A DNA stretch of 64,000 nt from Nitritalea halalkaliphila LW7 (lineage in GTDB: Bacteria; Bacteroidota; Bacteroidia; Cytophagales; Cyclobacteriaceae), in NCBI RefSeq assembly GCF_000265075.1, contig NZ_AJYA01000028.1, positions 17,455 to 81,454 of the forward strand, read 5' to 3'. The stretch's first letter is position 1. Each line of letters opens with the position of its first letter. The notes under the pieces were generated by a model, which saw only the letters and a list, made by a program, of their open reading frames with translations, did no database searches and was not told the origin of the DNA. The position numbers and the translations under genes were made by a program. Shown in pieces: positions 17,525 through 25,923 of the stretch.

Positions 17525-19737
17525 TTAATCGAAGCGCGTAATTTTAATAATTCCTTCGACCTTACTCAGGTTAGCCATCAAGTTATCGAGATGCGTCGTA
17601 CTGTTTACATATAACTTAATGGTGCCTTCGAAAAGCCCGCTGTCGGAATCTACGGTAATAGAACGCATATTTACCTTTAGTTCATTGGAAATGACTTTCG
17701 TCAAATCGTTTATGAGGCCCACGCGATCTGTACCTAAGATCTTGAGGCCTGCGAGGAAGGCGATTTCCTGCTGGCTGGTCCACTTGGCCTTAATGACGCG
17801 ATTTCCATGATTAGACAGTAGCTCGAGGGCATTCGGGCAGGAAGTTCTATGAATTTTAATCCCTTCATTTACCGTCACGAAGCCAAAAACATCATCTCCT
17901 GGGATGGGATTACAGCATTTAGCCAACACATAATCGACTACATCCATGTCCTCTCCCAAGAGCAGCTGATCATGCTCGGGGCCTTTCAGGTTTTTCAGCT
18001 CCTTCGTGAAAGACGACTCGTCGCGAGCATGCTCCAGGGCCGGTTTCACTTTCTGCTTGCGCTCCTCCTTGAACTCTTTAAACGACTTGATGGTCGTCGC
18101 ATCGATGGTACCACGCCCCACTTTATAGTAAAAGTCAGCAGCTGTTTTCGTTTCGAAGAAGGCACGGAGCTGCTCTACCACTTCAGAGGTGAACTCCATC
18201 TTCATCTGTTTCAGCTTGCGCTGCACGATTTCTTTGCCATCCAGGATGGCCGATTTTTTATCCTCTCGAAGCGCATCCTTGATTTTGGCTTTTGCACGGG
18301 AGGTCACCACGATCGACAACCAGTCCTCTGTCGGCTTCTGTTTGTTCGACGTCAGGATTTCTACTTGGTCCCCATTTTTTAATTTATGGCTGATGGGGAC
18401 GAGTTTCTGATTCACTTTCGCACCGATGCATTTCACCCCTACTTCGGAGTGAATCTCAAAGGCGAAATCCAAAGCGGTGGCTTCGAATGGCAGGACTTTC
18501 AGGTCTCCTTTCGGGGTGAATACGAAGACCTCATCATGGAAGAGATTTCCGCGGAAATCATCCATAAATTCGATCGCTGAGCCATCATTCGATTCCAGCA
18601 TGGAGCGCACCTGGGTGATCCATTCGTCTAGGCCACCTCCTTTTCGGTTATTTTGTTCTTTATATTTCCAGTGCGCGGCATAGCCCCTTTCCGCGATTTC
18701 ATCCATGCGCTGCGTGCGAATCTGCACCTCCACCCACTGTCCGGTGGTGCTCATCACTGTAGTATGAAGGGACTCATAGCCATTCGCTCGGGGATTCGAT
18801 ATCCAATCACGAAGCCTTCCCGGATTCGGGCGGTAAAAATCTGTCACGATACTGTAGGCCCTCCAGCAGTCCGCCTTCTCGTTCTCCGGAGCAGAGTTTA
18901 AGATGATGCGGATCGCGAACAAGTCGAACACCTCCTCAAAAGGGATGTTCTGCTTTTTCATCTTGTTATAGATGGAGTAGATAGACTTCGGGCGCCTTTA
19001 ATGACAAAATCCAGGCCCTGATCGCGGAGTTCTTCCTCTATCGGCGTTATAAATCCACGGATAAACTTGTTTCGCGATAGCCTCGTCTCCTGAATTTTAT
19101 TCGCGATAAAGGTATAGGTCTCCGTGTCGGTAAATTTCAGATAAAGATCCTCCAACTCCGACTTGATGGCATATAAGCCGAGGCGATGGGCAAGAGGAGC
19201 ATACAGATACATGGTTTCAGAAGCTATTTTTAGCTGCTTATGGCGCTGCATGCTTTCGAGTGTACGCATATTATTTAGCCTATCGGCCAATTTTATCAGG
19301 ATTACCCGCACGTCGTCCGACAGCGTGAGTAGCATTTTTCGGAAATTTTCCGCCTGCTGCGAGCTCCCATATTCGAAGACTCCGGAAATTTTCGTGAGCC
19401 CGTCGATAATGGTGGCTACTTTCGGACCGAACTCTCTTTCGATATCTTCTAGCTCCCACTCGGTATCCTCCACGACATCATGAAGGAGGGCGGCTACGAT
19501 GCTCGTGGTTCCCAGTCCGATTTCCTCTACGCAGACCAGCGCCACATCGAGCGGGTGGTAGATGTAAGGCTCCCCAGATTTCCGACGCATTTCTTTATGC
19601 GCATCGGAGGCTACATGAAAAGCTTTTTTGATGAAACGGGCGTCTCCAGGCTTTAAGAGTGGTTTTGCTAGGCGCAAAAGCTTGCGATAGCGCTTAAGTA
19701 TTTCTTTTCGTTCTTCCTCTCTATCTATTGTAATCAT
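17525..19737 (-). CDS. Bifunctional (p)ppGpp synthetase/hydrolase Rel (RelA/SpoT), with a 1-nt frameshift
   Basis: The stringent-response enzyme that makes and degrades (p)ppGpp. Part 1 (19737 to ~18997) holds the HD hydrolase domain with 'EPYIYHPLDVALV' and 'LLHDVVEDT' and ends at the synthetase boundary. Part 2 (from ~18990, other frame) has the synthetase ('FDLFAIRIIL', 'CWRAYSIVTDFYRPNPGRLRDWI', 'NGYESLHTTVM'), TGS ('VFVFTPKGDLKVLP'), a zinc-finger-like 'KCCNPIPGDDVFGF' and a C-terminal ACT domain. The break is at 18991-18996, where GGCGCCC should be GGCCGCCC; one C restores 'IKGRPKSIYSIYNKMKKQ'. The corrected length is 737 residues. The intact HDxxED motif indicates active hydrolase. Confidence 0.94.
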
Positions 19738-19818
19738 ATAATCGAAGATAACACATTCTGATTTAGCTACGCTTTTTCGGCCAAAGGAATTTTTTTTTAA
19801 ATTTTTTTCGAGCTAGTG

Positions 19819-19849
19819 TTTGCACTTTAAATTTTTCCCTCTACCTTTG
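19819..19849 (+). promoter_or_regulatory. Promoter of tRNA-Leu(TAG)
   Basis: TTTG (19819-19822), 19 bases, TACCTTTG (19842-19849): an exact match to the Bacteroidota -33/-7 consensus, 35 bases before the tRNA. Confidence 0.75.
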
Positions 19850-19883
19850 TGCCACATTAAAGCTGAAAGCAAAAGCAAAATAA

Positions 19884-19965
19884 GCGGATGTGGCGAAATT
19901 GGTAGACGCACTAGACTTAGGATCTAGCGCCGCGAGGCATGGGGGTTCGAGTCCCTCCATCCGCA
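19884..19965 (+). tRNA. tRNA-Leu (anticodon TAG)
   Basis: Class II tRNA. Acceptor GCGGATG (19884-19890) pairs with CATCCGC (19958-19964), discriminator A19965. Anticodon stem CTAGA/TCTAG with loop CTTAGGA, anticodon TAG at 19918-19920. Long variable arm and T-loop GTTCGAGTC are present. No encoded CCA. Confidence 0.96.
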
Positions 19966-19970
19966 CAACG

Positions 19971-20034
19971 AAGCCTCAATCAAGGTTCTTAACAGAAGCC
20001 GCAAGGTGAAGAGAACAGTGATTGAGGGCTTTTG
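19971..20034 (+). terminator. Inverted repeat between tRNA-Leu and tig (terminator or tig leader structure)
   Basis: AAGCCTCAATCA (19971-19982) pairs with TGATTGAGGGCTT (20019-20031) with one bulged base, around a 36-base partly structured loop, then TTT. It may end the tRNA transcript or fold in the 5' leader of tig. Confidence 0.45.
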
Positions 20035-20067
20035 ATTAAGTCTTACTCCATTCAAAATTCACTAGCC

Positions 20068-21396
20068 TTGGAAATCACATTAGACAAGCACACCGAAAAT
20101 CAAGCTTCTGTTAAAATTACTTTAAACGAAGCAGATTACCAACCGAAGGTAGATGCTAAACTGAAAGATTACGCAAAAAAAGCGAATATAAAAGGATTCC
20201 GTCCAGGTAAAGCTCCTGTAGGCATCGTTAAAAAGATGTACGGAACGTCTGTTTTAGTAGAAGAGATCAACACGATACTTTCAGAAGAACTAAACAACTA
20301 CCTCAAGGCACAGTCTTTCCGCATTCTCGGAGAGCCCCTTCCAGAGATCGAAGATGCTGACGCTATCGACTGGAAAAATCAGAAGACCTTTGATTTCACC
20401 TATCGCATCGGCTTCGTAGAAGATGTACAGGTTCAGGTGGATGCTTCTTTAGCTGCCACTGCCTATGAAATCGAGCTGGATGAGAAGACGATCCAGGACA
20501 CGATCACGAACTTACGTGAGCAAAATGGTGAGAAGGTAGATGCGGAAGCTTCTGCTGAGGGAGATAGCCTAAAGGGTGTGCTAAAGGCCGTTAATGGTGA
20601 ATTCGAGGAGGAAGTTTCTTTCGAGCTTAGCGCCGTTAATGAAAAGTCTTTGAAAAAATTCTTAGGTTTAAAAGTGGGTGACATCGTAGAATTCGATCCT
20701 TCTAAAACCATTTCAGCTAATTTAGCCGAGACCTTTAATGTGAGCGAAGAGGATGTAGCGAAATTGGCGGGTCCTTGCACGCTTATCGTTGAGAAAATCT
20801 CTCGCACACAACCGGTGGAGTTAAACCAAGAGTTTTTCGATCGCGCATTCGGTCCGGGTGTAGTTTCCACTGAAGAGGAATTCGAAGCGAAGGTAAAAGA
20901 GCTTTTAGCGGAAAACTACAACCGTGAACTACGCGTGTTTGCGGATGAAGAGCTGAAAAAAACCCTTTTGGCGCAAGCCAATATCCAACTTCCTGAGGAG
21001 TTCCTGAAAGAGTGGTTAATTCGCTCGAATGAGGGCAAAGTAAGCACGGAAGAAGTGGAGCGAGAATACCCGGCGTATGCGCGTCAGCTGAGCTGGAGCT
21101 TGATTTCTAATGCGATCGCGAAAGCGAATGACATTCAGGCGACCCACGAAGAAGTATTAGCGCGTACACGTGCTATGATTCGTGAGCAAATGGGCATGTA
21201 TGGCATGTCTGAGCAAATCGAGCAGTACATGGATACGTTCGTAGACAACTATCTAAAGGAGAAAGAGGGTAACAACTACATGCAGATGTTGACCTCAATC
21301 CAAAACGATAAGGTTTTAGATTTCGTGCGTGAAAAGGCAGAGGCGGCCACGGAGGTGGTGACAGTCGAGAAATTTAAGAGCATGCTCGAAAACTAA
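20068..21396 (+). CDS. tig: Trigger factor (ribosome-associated peptidyl-prolyl isomerase/chaperone)
   Basis: Trigger factor binds the ribosomal exit tunnel and shields nascent chains. The ribosome-binding signature '[14 protein letters not shown]' lies near residue 41, inside the N-terminal domain. The PPIase-like middle domain is degenerate, and the C-terminal helical chaperone arms occupy the last ~200 residues, rich in Glu/Lys. No ATG is in frame near the beginning. Family members start just before '[10 protein letters not shown]', so I choose the TTG at 20068 (442 residues); the alternative TTG at 20032 lies at the base of the upstream hairpin. clpP and clpX follow, the common tig-clpPX order. 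Confidence 0.92.
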   Translation: MEITLDKHTENQASVKITLNEADYQPKVDAKLKDYAKKANIKGFRPGKAPVGIVKKMYGTSVLVEEINTILSEELNNYLKAQSFRILGEPLPEIEDADAIDWKNQKTFDFTYRIGFVEDVQVQVDASLAATAYEIELDEKTIQDTITNLREQNGEKVDAEASAEGDSLKGVLKAVNGEFEEEVSFELSAVNEKSLKKFLGLKVGDIVEFDPSKTISANLAETFNVSEEDVAKLAGPCTLIVEKISRTQPVELNQEFFDRAFGPGVVSTEEEFEAKVKELLAENYNRELRVFADEELKKTLLAQANIQLPEEFLKEWLIRSNEGKVSTEEVEREYPAYARQLSWSLISNAIAKANDIQATHEEVLARTRAMIREQMGMYGMSEQIEQYMDTFVDNYLKEKEGNNYMQMLTSIQNDKVLDFVREKAEAATEVVTVEKFKSMLEN

Positions 21397-21418
21397 TAGC
21401 CGAACAAAAGCGTTTAAT

Positions 21419-21445
21419 AAAAGTCCTTTCTCGAGGACTTTTTTT
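21419..21445 (+). terminator. Terminator after tig
   Basis: AAAAGTCCT-TTCTCG-AGGACTTTT hairpin followed by T's; the T tract runs straight into the clpP -7 element. Confidence 0.8.
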
Positions 21446-21452
21446 ATTTTTG
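21445..21452 (+). promoter_or_regulatory. -7 element of the clpPX promoter
   Basis: TATTTTTG, 14 bases before the clpP ATG, overlapping the T tract of the tig terminator. No clear -33 because the hairpin occupies that position. Confidence 0.4.
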
Positions 21453-21466
21453 TATCAAACCCAACG

Positions 21467-22144
21467 ATGGATATGTTTAACAAAGACGAATTCAGAAAAT
21501 TTGCTGTACACAGCAGAGGAATAAGTGGTAACGCTTTCGACCAGTATGCAACGCACGTAGAGAATATGACCCGCTCTGTTATCGAGGAGCGCCCGACAAA
21601 CTTCCGTGAGATAGATGTGTTTTCACGCTTGATGATGGACCGCATCATCTTTTTAGGTACTCAGGTGGATGATTTAATCGCTAACGTGATCATCGCGCAG
21701 CTCCTATTCCTAGAGTCTGTGGATGCTAAAAAAGATGTTACGATGTACATCAATAGCCCCGGAGGTTCTGTAACTGCGGGTCTCGGAATGTACGACACCA
21801 TGCAGTATATCGCTCCTGATGTAGCGACTATCTGTACAGGTATCGCCGCTTCCATGGGAGCAGTTTTACTTTCTGGTGGTGCTGCTGGTAAAAGAAGTGG
21901 TTTAAAGCATAGCCGCGTTATGATTCACCAGCCAAGTGGTGGCATGCAAGGGCAGTCGAAAGACATGGAAATTTCCTTAAAGTTGATCTTGTCCATGCGT
22001 AATGAGCTATATGACATCTTAGCGCATCATACAGGAAAAACCTTTGAAGAAATCGAACGCGATTCAGACCGCGACTACTGGTTACGTGCCCCAGAAGCGA
22101 AAGCGTACGGCCTCATAGATGAAGTCCTCATTAGAACAAAATAA
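21467..22144 (+). CDS. clpP: ATP-dependent Clp protease proteolytic subunit ClpP
   Basis: The tetradecameric serine protease of ClpXP, 225 residues. The catalytic triad is Ser129 ('TGIAASMGA'), His154 ('VMIHQPSGG') and Asp203 ('DRDYWL'). The oxyanion/substrate strand '[17 protein letters not shown]' is intact. The N-terminal ~30 residues before the conserved fold may be a processed propeptide. The gene is followed by clpX after only 2 bases, so the two form an operon; the partner ATPase is therefore ClpX. Confidence 0.97.
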   Translation: MDMFNKDEFRKFAVHSRGISGNAFDQYATHVENMTRSVIEERPTNFREIDVFSRLMMDRIIFLGTQVDDLIANVIIAQLLFLESVDAKKDVTMYINSPGGSVTAGLGMYDTMQYIAPDVATICTGIAASMGAVLLSGGAAGKRSGLKHSRVMIHQPSGGMQGQSKDMEISLKLILSMRNELYDILAHHTGKTFEEIERDSDRDYWLRAPEAKAYGLIDEVLIRTK

Positions 22145-22146
22145 AA

Positions 22147-23376
22147 ATGCCTCAGGTAACATGTTCGTTTTGTGGCAGAAATAAAAAAGACGTCGACTTG
22201 ATGATCTCTGGCATTTCTGCTCACATTTGTAATTTTTGCATAGACCAAGCCTTTCAAATAATAGGAGAAGAGGCCAAAACTAAGAAAAAGAAAGTCGGAA
22301 CCCAGTTCAACTTAAAAAAACCGAAGGAGCTGACCAGCTTTTTGGATCAATACGTCATCGGACAGTATGAGGCCAAAAAGGTGCTGACAGTTGCTGTCTA
22401 CAACCACTACAAGCGCTTGATGCAAAAGCGTAAGGAGGATGATGTCCTGATCGAAAAATCAAACATCATCATGGTGGGCGACACGGGAACGGGAAAAACA
22501 TACCTGGCCAAAACCTTAGCCAAGATTTTAGAGGTGCCCTTTTGCATCGCGGATGCTACGGTGCTCACGGAAGCTGGATACGTAGGAGAAGATGTAGAAA
22601 GTATCTTGACGCGCTTATTACAAGCGGCCGACTATAATGTAGAAGCTGCCGAGCGCGGCATCGTCTACATCGATGAGTTAGATAAAATAGCCAGAAAATC
22701 GGATAACCCTTCGATTACGCGAGATGTTAGTGGTGAAGGTGTGCAGCAAGCGCTCCTAAAACTATTAGAAGGAACCGTAGTGAACGTTCCACCACAAGGG
22801 GGACGTAAGCATCCGGACCAAAAGATGATCGCTGTAAACACAGAAAACATTCTGTTTATCTGCGGAGGGGCTTTCGATGGTGTCAGCAGACACATCGCCA
22901 AGCGTCTAAATACGCAGCCTTTGGGCTTTAACAAGTCTACAGATGAGCTGCAAGTGGATCGTGAGAATATGTTGCAGTACGTGACAGCGCAGGATTTAAA
23001 ATCTTTCGGTATTATCCCCGAACTTCTCGGACGTTTACCGGTAGTCACGCACCTAGATCCGTTAGACAAGAAGGCCCTACGCAGTATTCTGACAGTGCCG
23101 AAAAATGCGCTAACGAAACAGTATAAGAAGCTGATGGATATGGAGCAGGTGGACCTGACGTTCACGGATGACGGATTAGACTTTATCGTAGAAAAAGCGA
23201 TAGAATTTAATTTGGGGGCCCGTGGACTTCGATCGATCTGCGAAGCGATCATCAACGATGCCATGTACGAGCTTCCTTCTCAGGATGAGGTGAAAACGCT
23301 CGTAATCGATGCCGCATACGCAAAAGAAAAATTCGAGAAATCGAAGTTTAAGCGCGTACAAGTAAAAGTAGCCTAA
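22147..23376 (+). CDS. clpX: ATP-dependent Clp protease ATP-binding subunit ClpX
   Basis: AAA+ unfoldase of ClpXP, 409 residues. The N-terminal C4 zinc-binding domain uses Cys6, Cys9, Cys28 and Cys31. Walker A is '[15 protein letters not shown]'; the pore loop 'GYVGED' contacts substrate; Walker B is '[12 protein letters not shown]'; the ClpP-binding IGF-type loop region lies around '[14 protein letters not shown]'; sensor 2 is '[11 protein letters not shown]'. Complete with normal length. A very strong terminator ends the clpPX unit at 23421. Confidence 0.97.
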   Translation: MPQVTCSFCGRNKKDVDLMISGISAHICNFCIDQAFQIIGEEAKTKKKKVGTQFNLKKPKELTSFLDQYVIGQYEAKKVLTVAVYNHYKRLMQKRKEDDVLIEKSNIIMVGDTGTGKTYLAKTLAKILEVPFCIADATVLTEAGYVGEDVESILTRLLQAADYNVEAAERGIVYIDELDKIARKSDNPSITRDVSGEGVQQALLKLLEGTVVNVPPQGGRKHPDQKMIAVNTENILFICGGAFDGVSRHIAKRLNTQPLGFNKSTDELQVDRENMLQYVTAQDLKSFGIIPELLGRLPVVTHLDPLDKKALRSILTVPKNALTKQYKKLMDMEQVDLTFTDDGLDFIVEKAIEFNLGARGLRSICEAIINDAMYELPSQDEVKTLVIDAAYAKEKFEKSKFKRVQVKVA

Positions 23377-23420
23377 GCGCTAACGCGTTTAGTGCATGGA
23401 CACTTTCGATAGCCTTAAGC

Positions 23421-23466
23421 ACAAAACCAGTATTTTGAAAGTAAGTAGTCAAAATACTGGTTTTGT
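23421..23466. terminator. Strong bidirectional terminator between clpX and lpxB
   Basis: 18-bp perfect stem (23421-23438 / 23449-23466) with a 10-base loop, A-rich on one flank and T-rich on the other, between convergent genes. Confidence 0.88.
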
Positions 23467-23518
23467 TTTGGCTTTTGCTTATCGCATAAGAAAATAGGAA
23501 AGCATAAAACCCTTTCCT

Positions 23519-24619
23519 CTAGGTAGGTGAAGCGGTAATCAATCGAGCGGCCTCTTTTGAAGCATCTTGAAAACCAATTTTCTCCGATATTTGGGCATAA
23601 CCTGCTAGCATACCCTGTTTTTTCATCGGGTGTAAGGCCTCCATGAGGTACTTTTTTAACGCTATGGGATTAAAATCTTCTTGAATCAATTCTTTCACCG
23701 TCTCCTCCCCAGAAATCAAATTCACCAGGGAAATGTAAGGAACCCGAATGAGTCTTTTAGCGATGGCGTACGAAAGTGGGCTGGTTCGGTACACTACCAC
23801 CTGTGGGACACGAAAGAGTGCGACCTCGAGTGTAGCTGTTCCACTGGTAACCACTGCCGCAGAGGCATGGTGCAGGATATCATAGGTCTGATTGTAAAGC
23901 ACACGGATTCCGGCAGCTTCTGCCTTCGCATACAGCGTACGAGGAAGGTTATCTACTCCCGCTATCAAAAACTGGAATTCGCTAAACTCAGGAAGTAGTG
24001 CCAGCATGATATCCAGCATATTTCGCACCTCCTGCTCGCGACTGCCGGGTAACAAGGCGATAATCGGCCGGTAACCGAGTTCGTTTTTTTGGTAAAAAAA
24101 GGGATGTGGAGAAAATTTTGCGATTTCATCTCGAAGCGGATTTCCGATGTAATGCGTGGGGATGCCATATTCCCGAAAAAAATCTGCTTCGAAAGGTAAA
24201 ATACAATACACCGCCGATACGTAACGTTTCAACTTGTGGGCTCTGCTTCTGTTCCAAGCCCAAATTTTTGGTGGAATATAATAGTGCACAGGGATACCTT
24301 CCCCCTTACAGAATTTGGCGATCTTCATGTTAAAACCACCATAGTCGACTAAAATCACCTTTTGTGGTTTTCGAACTCGGATGTCCTTTTTGATAAGCCG
24401 AAGACACCGGTATACCTTAGGAAGCCCTTTAAGCACTTCCCAAAAGCCCATCACAGCCAACTCCTGATAGTGAAGACTCAGCTGTAAGCCAGCGGCTTCT
24501 GCCAGATCCCCACCCATGCCGAAGAACATTGCCTCTGGATCTTCTTCCCGAAGCGCTGTGATGAGATTGCTGGCGTGAAGATCCCCAGATCGTTCCCCCG
24601 CCACTACATAGTACCGCAT
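23519..24619 (-). CDS. lpxB: Lipid-A-disaccharide synthase
   Basis: LpxB (GT19 glycosyltransferase) joins UDP-2,3-diacylglucosamine and lipid X to make lipid A disaccharide at the inner membrane. 366 residues from the ATG at 24619 ('MRYYVVAGERSGDLHA', the family N-terminus). Other signatures are 'MGFWEVLKGLPKVYR', 'VDYGGFNMKIAKFCK', 'PPKIWAWNRSRA', 'YIGNPLRDEI', 'LLPGSREQEVRNML' and 'SGTATLEVALFRVPQVVVYRTS'. An in-frame ATG at 24646 lies within the queD terminator and is unlikely to be used. The gene shows the organism makes lipid A. Confidence 0.96.
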   Translation of the reverse strand: MRYYVVAGERSGDLHASNLITALREEDPEAMFFGMGGDLAEAAGLQLSLHYQELAVMGFWEVLKGLPKVYRCLRLIKKDIRVRKPQKVILVDYGGFNMKIAKFCKGEGIPVHYYIPPKIWAWNRSRAHKLKRYVSAVYCILPFEADFFREYGIPTHYIGNPLRDEIAKFSPHPFFYQKNELGYRPIIALLPGSREQEVRNMLDIMLALLPEFSEFQFLIAGVDNLPRTLYAKAEAAGIRVLYNQTYDILHHASAAVVTSGTATLEVALFRVPQVVVYRTSPLSYAIAKRLIRVPYISLVNLISGEETVKELIQEDFNPIALKKYLMEALHPMKKQGMLAGYAQISEKIGFQDASKEAARLITASPT

Positions 24620-24631
24620 AGTCTTTTCCTT

Positions 24632-24657
24632 AAAAAAAGCCTCCACAGGGAGGCTTT
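24632..24657 (-). terminator. Terminator of queD
   Basis: AAAGCCTCC-ACAG-GGAGGCTTT (24636-24657); on the minus strand it is followed by a T7 tract (A's 24632-24638). Confidence 0.85.
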
Positions 24658-24663
24658 AGACAA

Positions 24664-25083
24664 TTATTCACCGTAGTATTCTACAAAGTTCCGCGGCGTC
24701 TCATAAAGTGTCAGCTTGTAAAGACCACCGAAAGGTACGATTTCCGCCACTGCGGGCGCTAAAATTTTCCAAAACTCCATCACCAAAATCTCACAGCTCG
24801 CCATTTTCCCTTCCATAAAAGGAACATCTAAATTCAAGTTTTTATGATCTACCTGCGAGATGATTAACTTGCGAATCAGGTCGCTAAGTGCCTTTAAATC
24901 GACCACGAAGCCCGTCTCCGGATCTGGCGTTCCCTTCACTGTTACAATAAGTTCGAAGTTATGGCCATGCCAATTCACATTCGCGCATGGGCCAAAAACT
25001 TCTTTATTCTTCTCCTCTGACCAGTTCGGATTCCACAGTTTATGAGCAGCATTAAAGTGCTCTTTACGACATACTAATACCAT
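24664..25083 (-). CDS. queD: 6-carboxytetrahydropterin synthase (QueD/PTPS family)
   Basis: QueD converts 7,8-dihydroneopterin triphosphate to 6-carboxytetrahydropterin for queuosine synthesis; queE of the same pathway lies at 37272. 139 residues from ATG 25083. The zinc ligands are His14 ('NAAHKL') and His39/His41 ('NWHGHNFEL'), and the catalytic Cys33 sits in 'GPCANVNW'. 'DHKNLNLD' and the C-terminal 'LTLYETPRNFVEYYGE' complete the family pattern. The upstream in-frame ATG at 25125 adds a poor extension. PTPS activity for biopterin cannot be ruled out from sequence, but queE in the genome favours QueD. Confidence 0.92.
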   Translation of the reverse strand: MVLVCRKEHFNAAHKLWNPNWSEEKNKEVFGPCANVNWHGHNFELIVTVKGTPDPETGFVVDLKALSDLIRKLIISQVDHKNLNLDVPFMEGKMASCEILVMEFWKILAPAVAEIVPFGGLYKLTLYETPRNFVEYYGE

Positions 25084-25163
25084 GCTTGACGCTTTAAGTG
25101 CGCAAAAATACAAAATTCTGTGCACAAAACTTGATTTACGTGAATGAATGCCGGTTACAAAGC

Positions 25164-25194
25164 AAAAAAGGCCACCCTGAAGTGGGCAGCCTTT
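25164..25194 (-). terminator. Terminator after the S8 peptidase/unknown-protein pair
   Basis: Imperfect stem AAAGGCxGCCCA..GGGTGGCCTTT with one mismatch, followed on the minus strand by a T6 tract (A's 25164-25169). Confidence 0.65.
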
Positions 25195-25220
25195 CCATTA
25201 TCTATGCGCTTGATTACCTA

Positions 25221-25922
25221 TTATTTATTCGCATGAAGCTCCTCAAAGAAAGTAATCAAATGATCTTCTCGTGACAAGTTCAAGCTTCTATTTTTAATAA
25301 TAGACTTGGCGAGTGCTCGATCTTCCGGCTCTAACGCTTTTACGATGGAGCTAGTCTTGGCACGAACACTTTGCGCTTCCTTGTTAACGCCTAGTAGGTA
25401 GAGATTTTCTCCGAAGACAAACATCTTCCCAGGGGTCGGTGCATAACTATTTTTTACGGGCTCTTGAAGAGTTGTTCTGTATGTCCGCACGACGGTATAG
25501 TAATTTCCTTCCGCCAGCACATTAACGAAATCCTCTTGGCCTACACCACGCAATCCCTCATACCCATTCTGAAAGGTCAGCACACGGACATCCCCCTTCT
25601 CAGGAGAAAATTTCCCCGCCGGGCGTTCTAACTTTACCTTTCGCACCTGCTTTTTCTCCAAAATGATGCGTGTACCCTGCTCATTCATGATCTCCAGCTC
25701 ATTTTCAAAGGTATTCACTTTCATGGACACCTTTTCTTTTACCTCTCCACCACGGAGGGTAATATCTGCCACGGACCACTCATCGAATAAATAGGGGCTG
25801 CCTTCTATACCGCTATAGGGTGTTACACGAGCTGGAACACCGTTCATGTTTAAATTCGCAATTTGAGCTTGGGACGTAAGCGCCAAACCTAGCATCAAAC
25901 CTAAAAATACTACCTTCTTCAT
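25221..25922 (-). CDS. Unknown exported protein linked to the T9SS subtilase
   Basis: A 233-residue protein with a signal peptide (MKKVVFLGLMLGLALTSQAQ) from the ATG at 25922. The mature part reads as beta-rich with 'GSPYLFDEWSVADITLRGG', a charged middle and a C-terminal helical 'EDRALAKSIIKNRSLNLSREDHLITFFEEL'. I recognise no domain or catalytic motif. The start lies one base past the S8 peptidase stop (25924), so the genes are translated together. A role such as periplasmic accessory or inhibitor of the peptidase is possible but is inference from position only. Confidence 0.75.
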   Translation of the reverse strand: MKKVVFLGLMLGLALTSQAQIANLNMNGVPARVTPYSGIEGSPYLFDEWSVADITLRGGEVKEKVSMKVNTFENELEIMNEQGTRIILEKKQVRKVKLERPAGKFSPEKGDVRVLTFQNGYEGLRGVGQEDFVNVLAEGNYYTVVRTYRTTLQEPVKNSYAPTPGKMFVFGENLYLLGVNKEAQSVRAKTSSIVKALEPEDRALAKSIIKNRSLNLSREDHLITFFEELHANK

Positions 25923-25923
25923 C

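Noticed and set aside
22665-23264. 199-codon minus-strand ORF within clpX
   Set aside because: Shadow of clpX; no start signals or family resemblance.
24619-24646. lpxB start at 24646
   Set aside because: The extension lies in the queD terminator and is absent from family starts.
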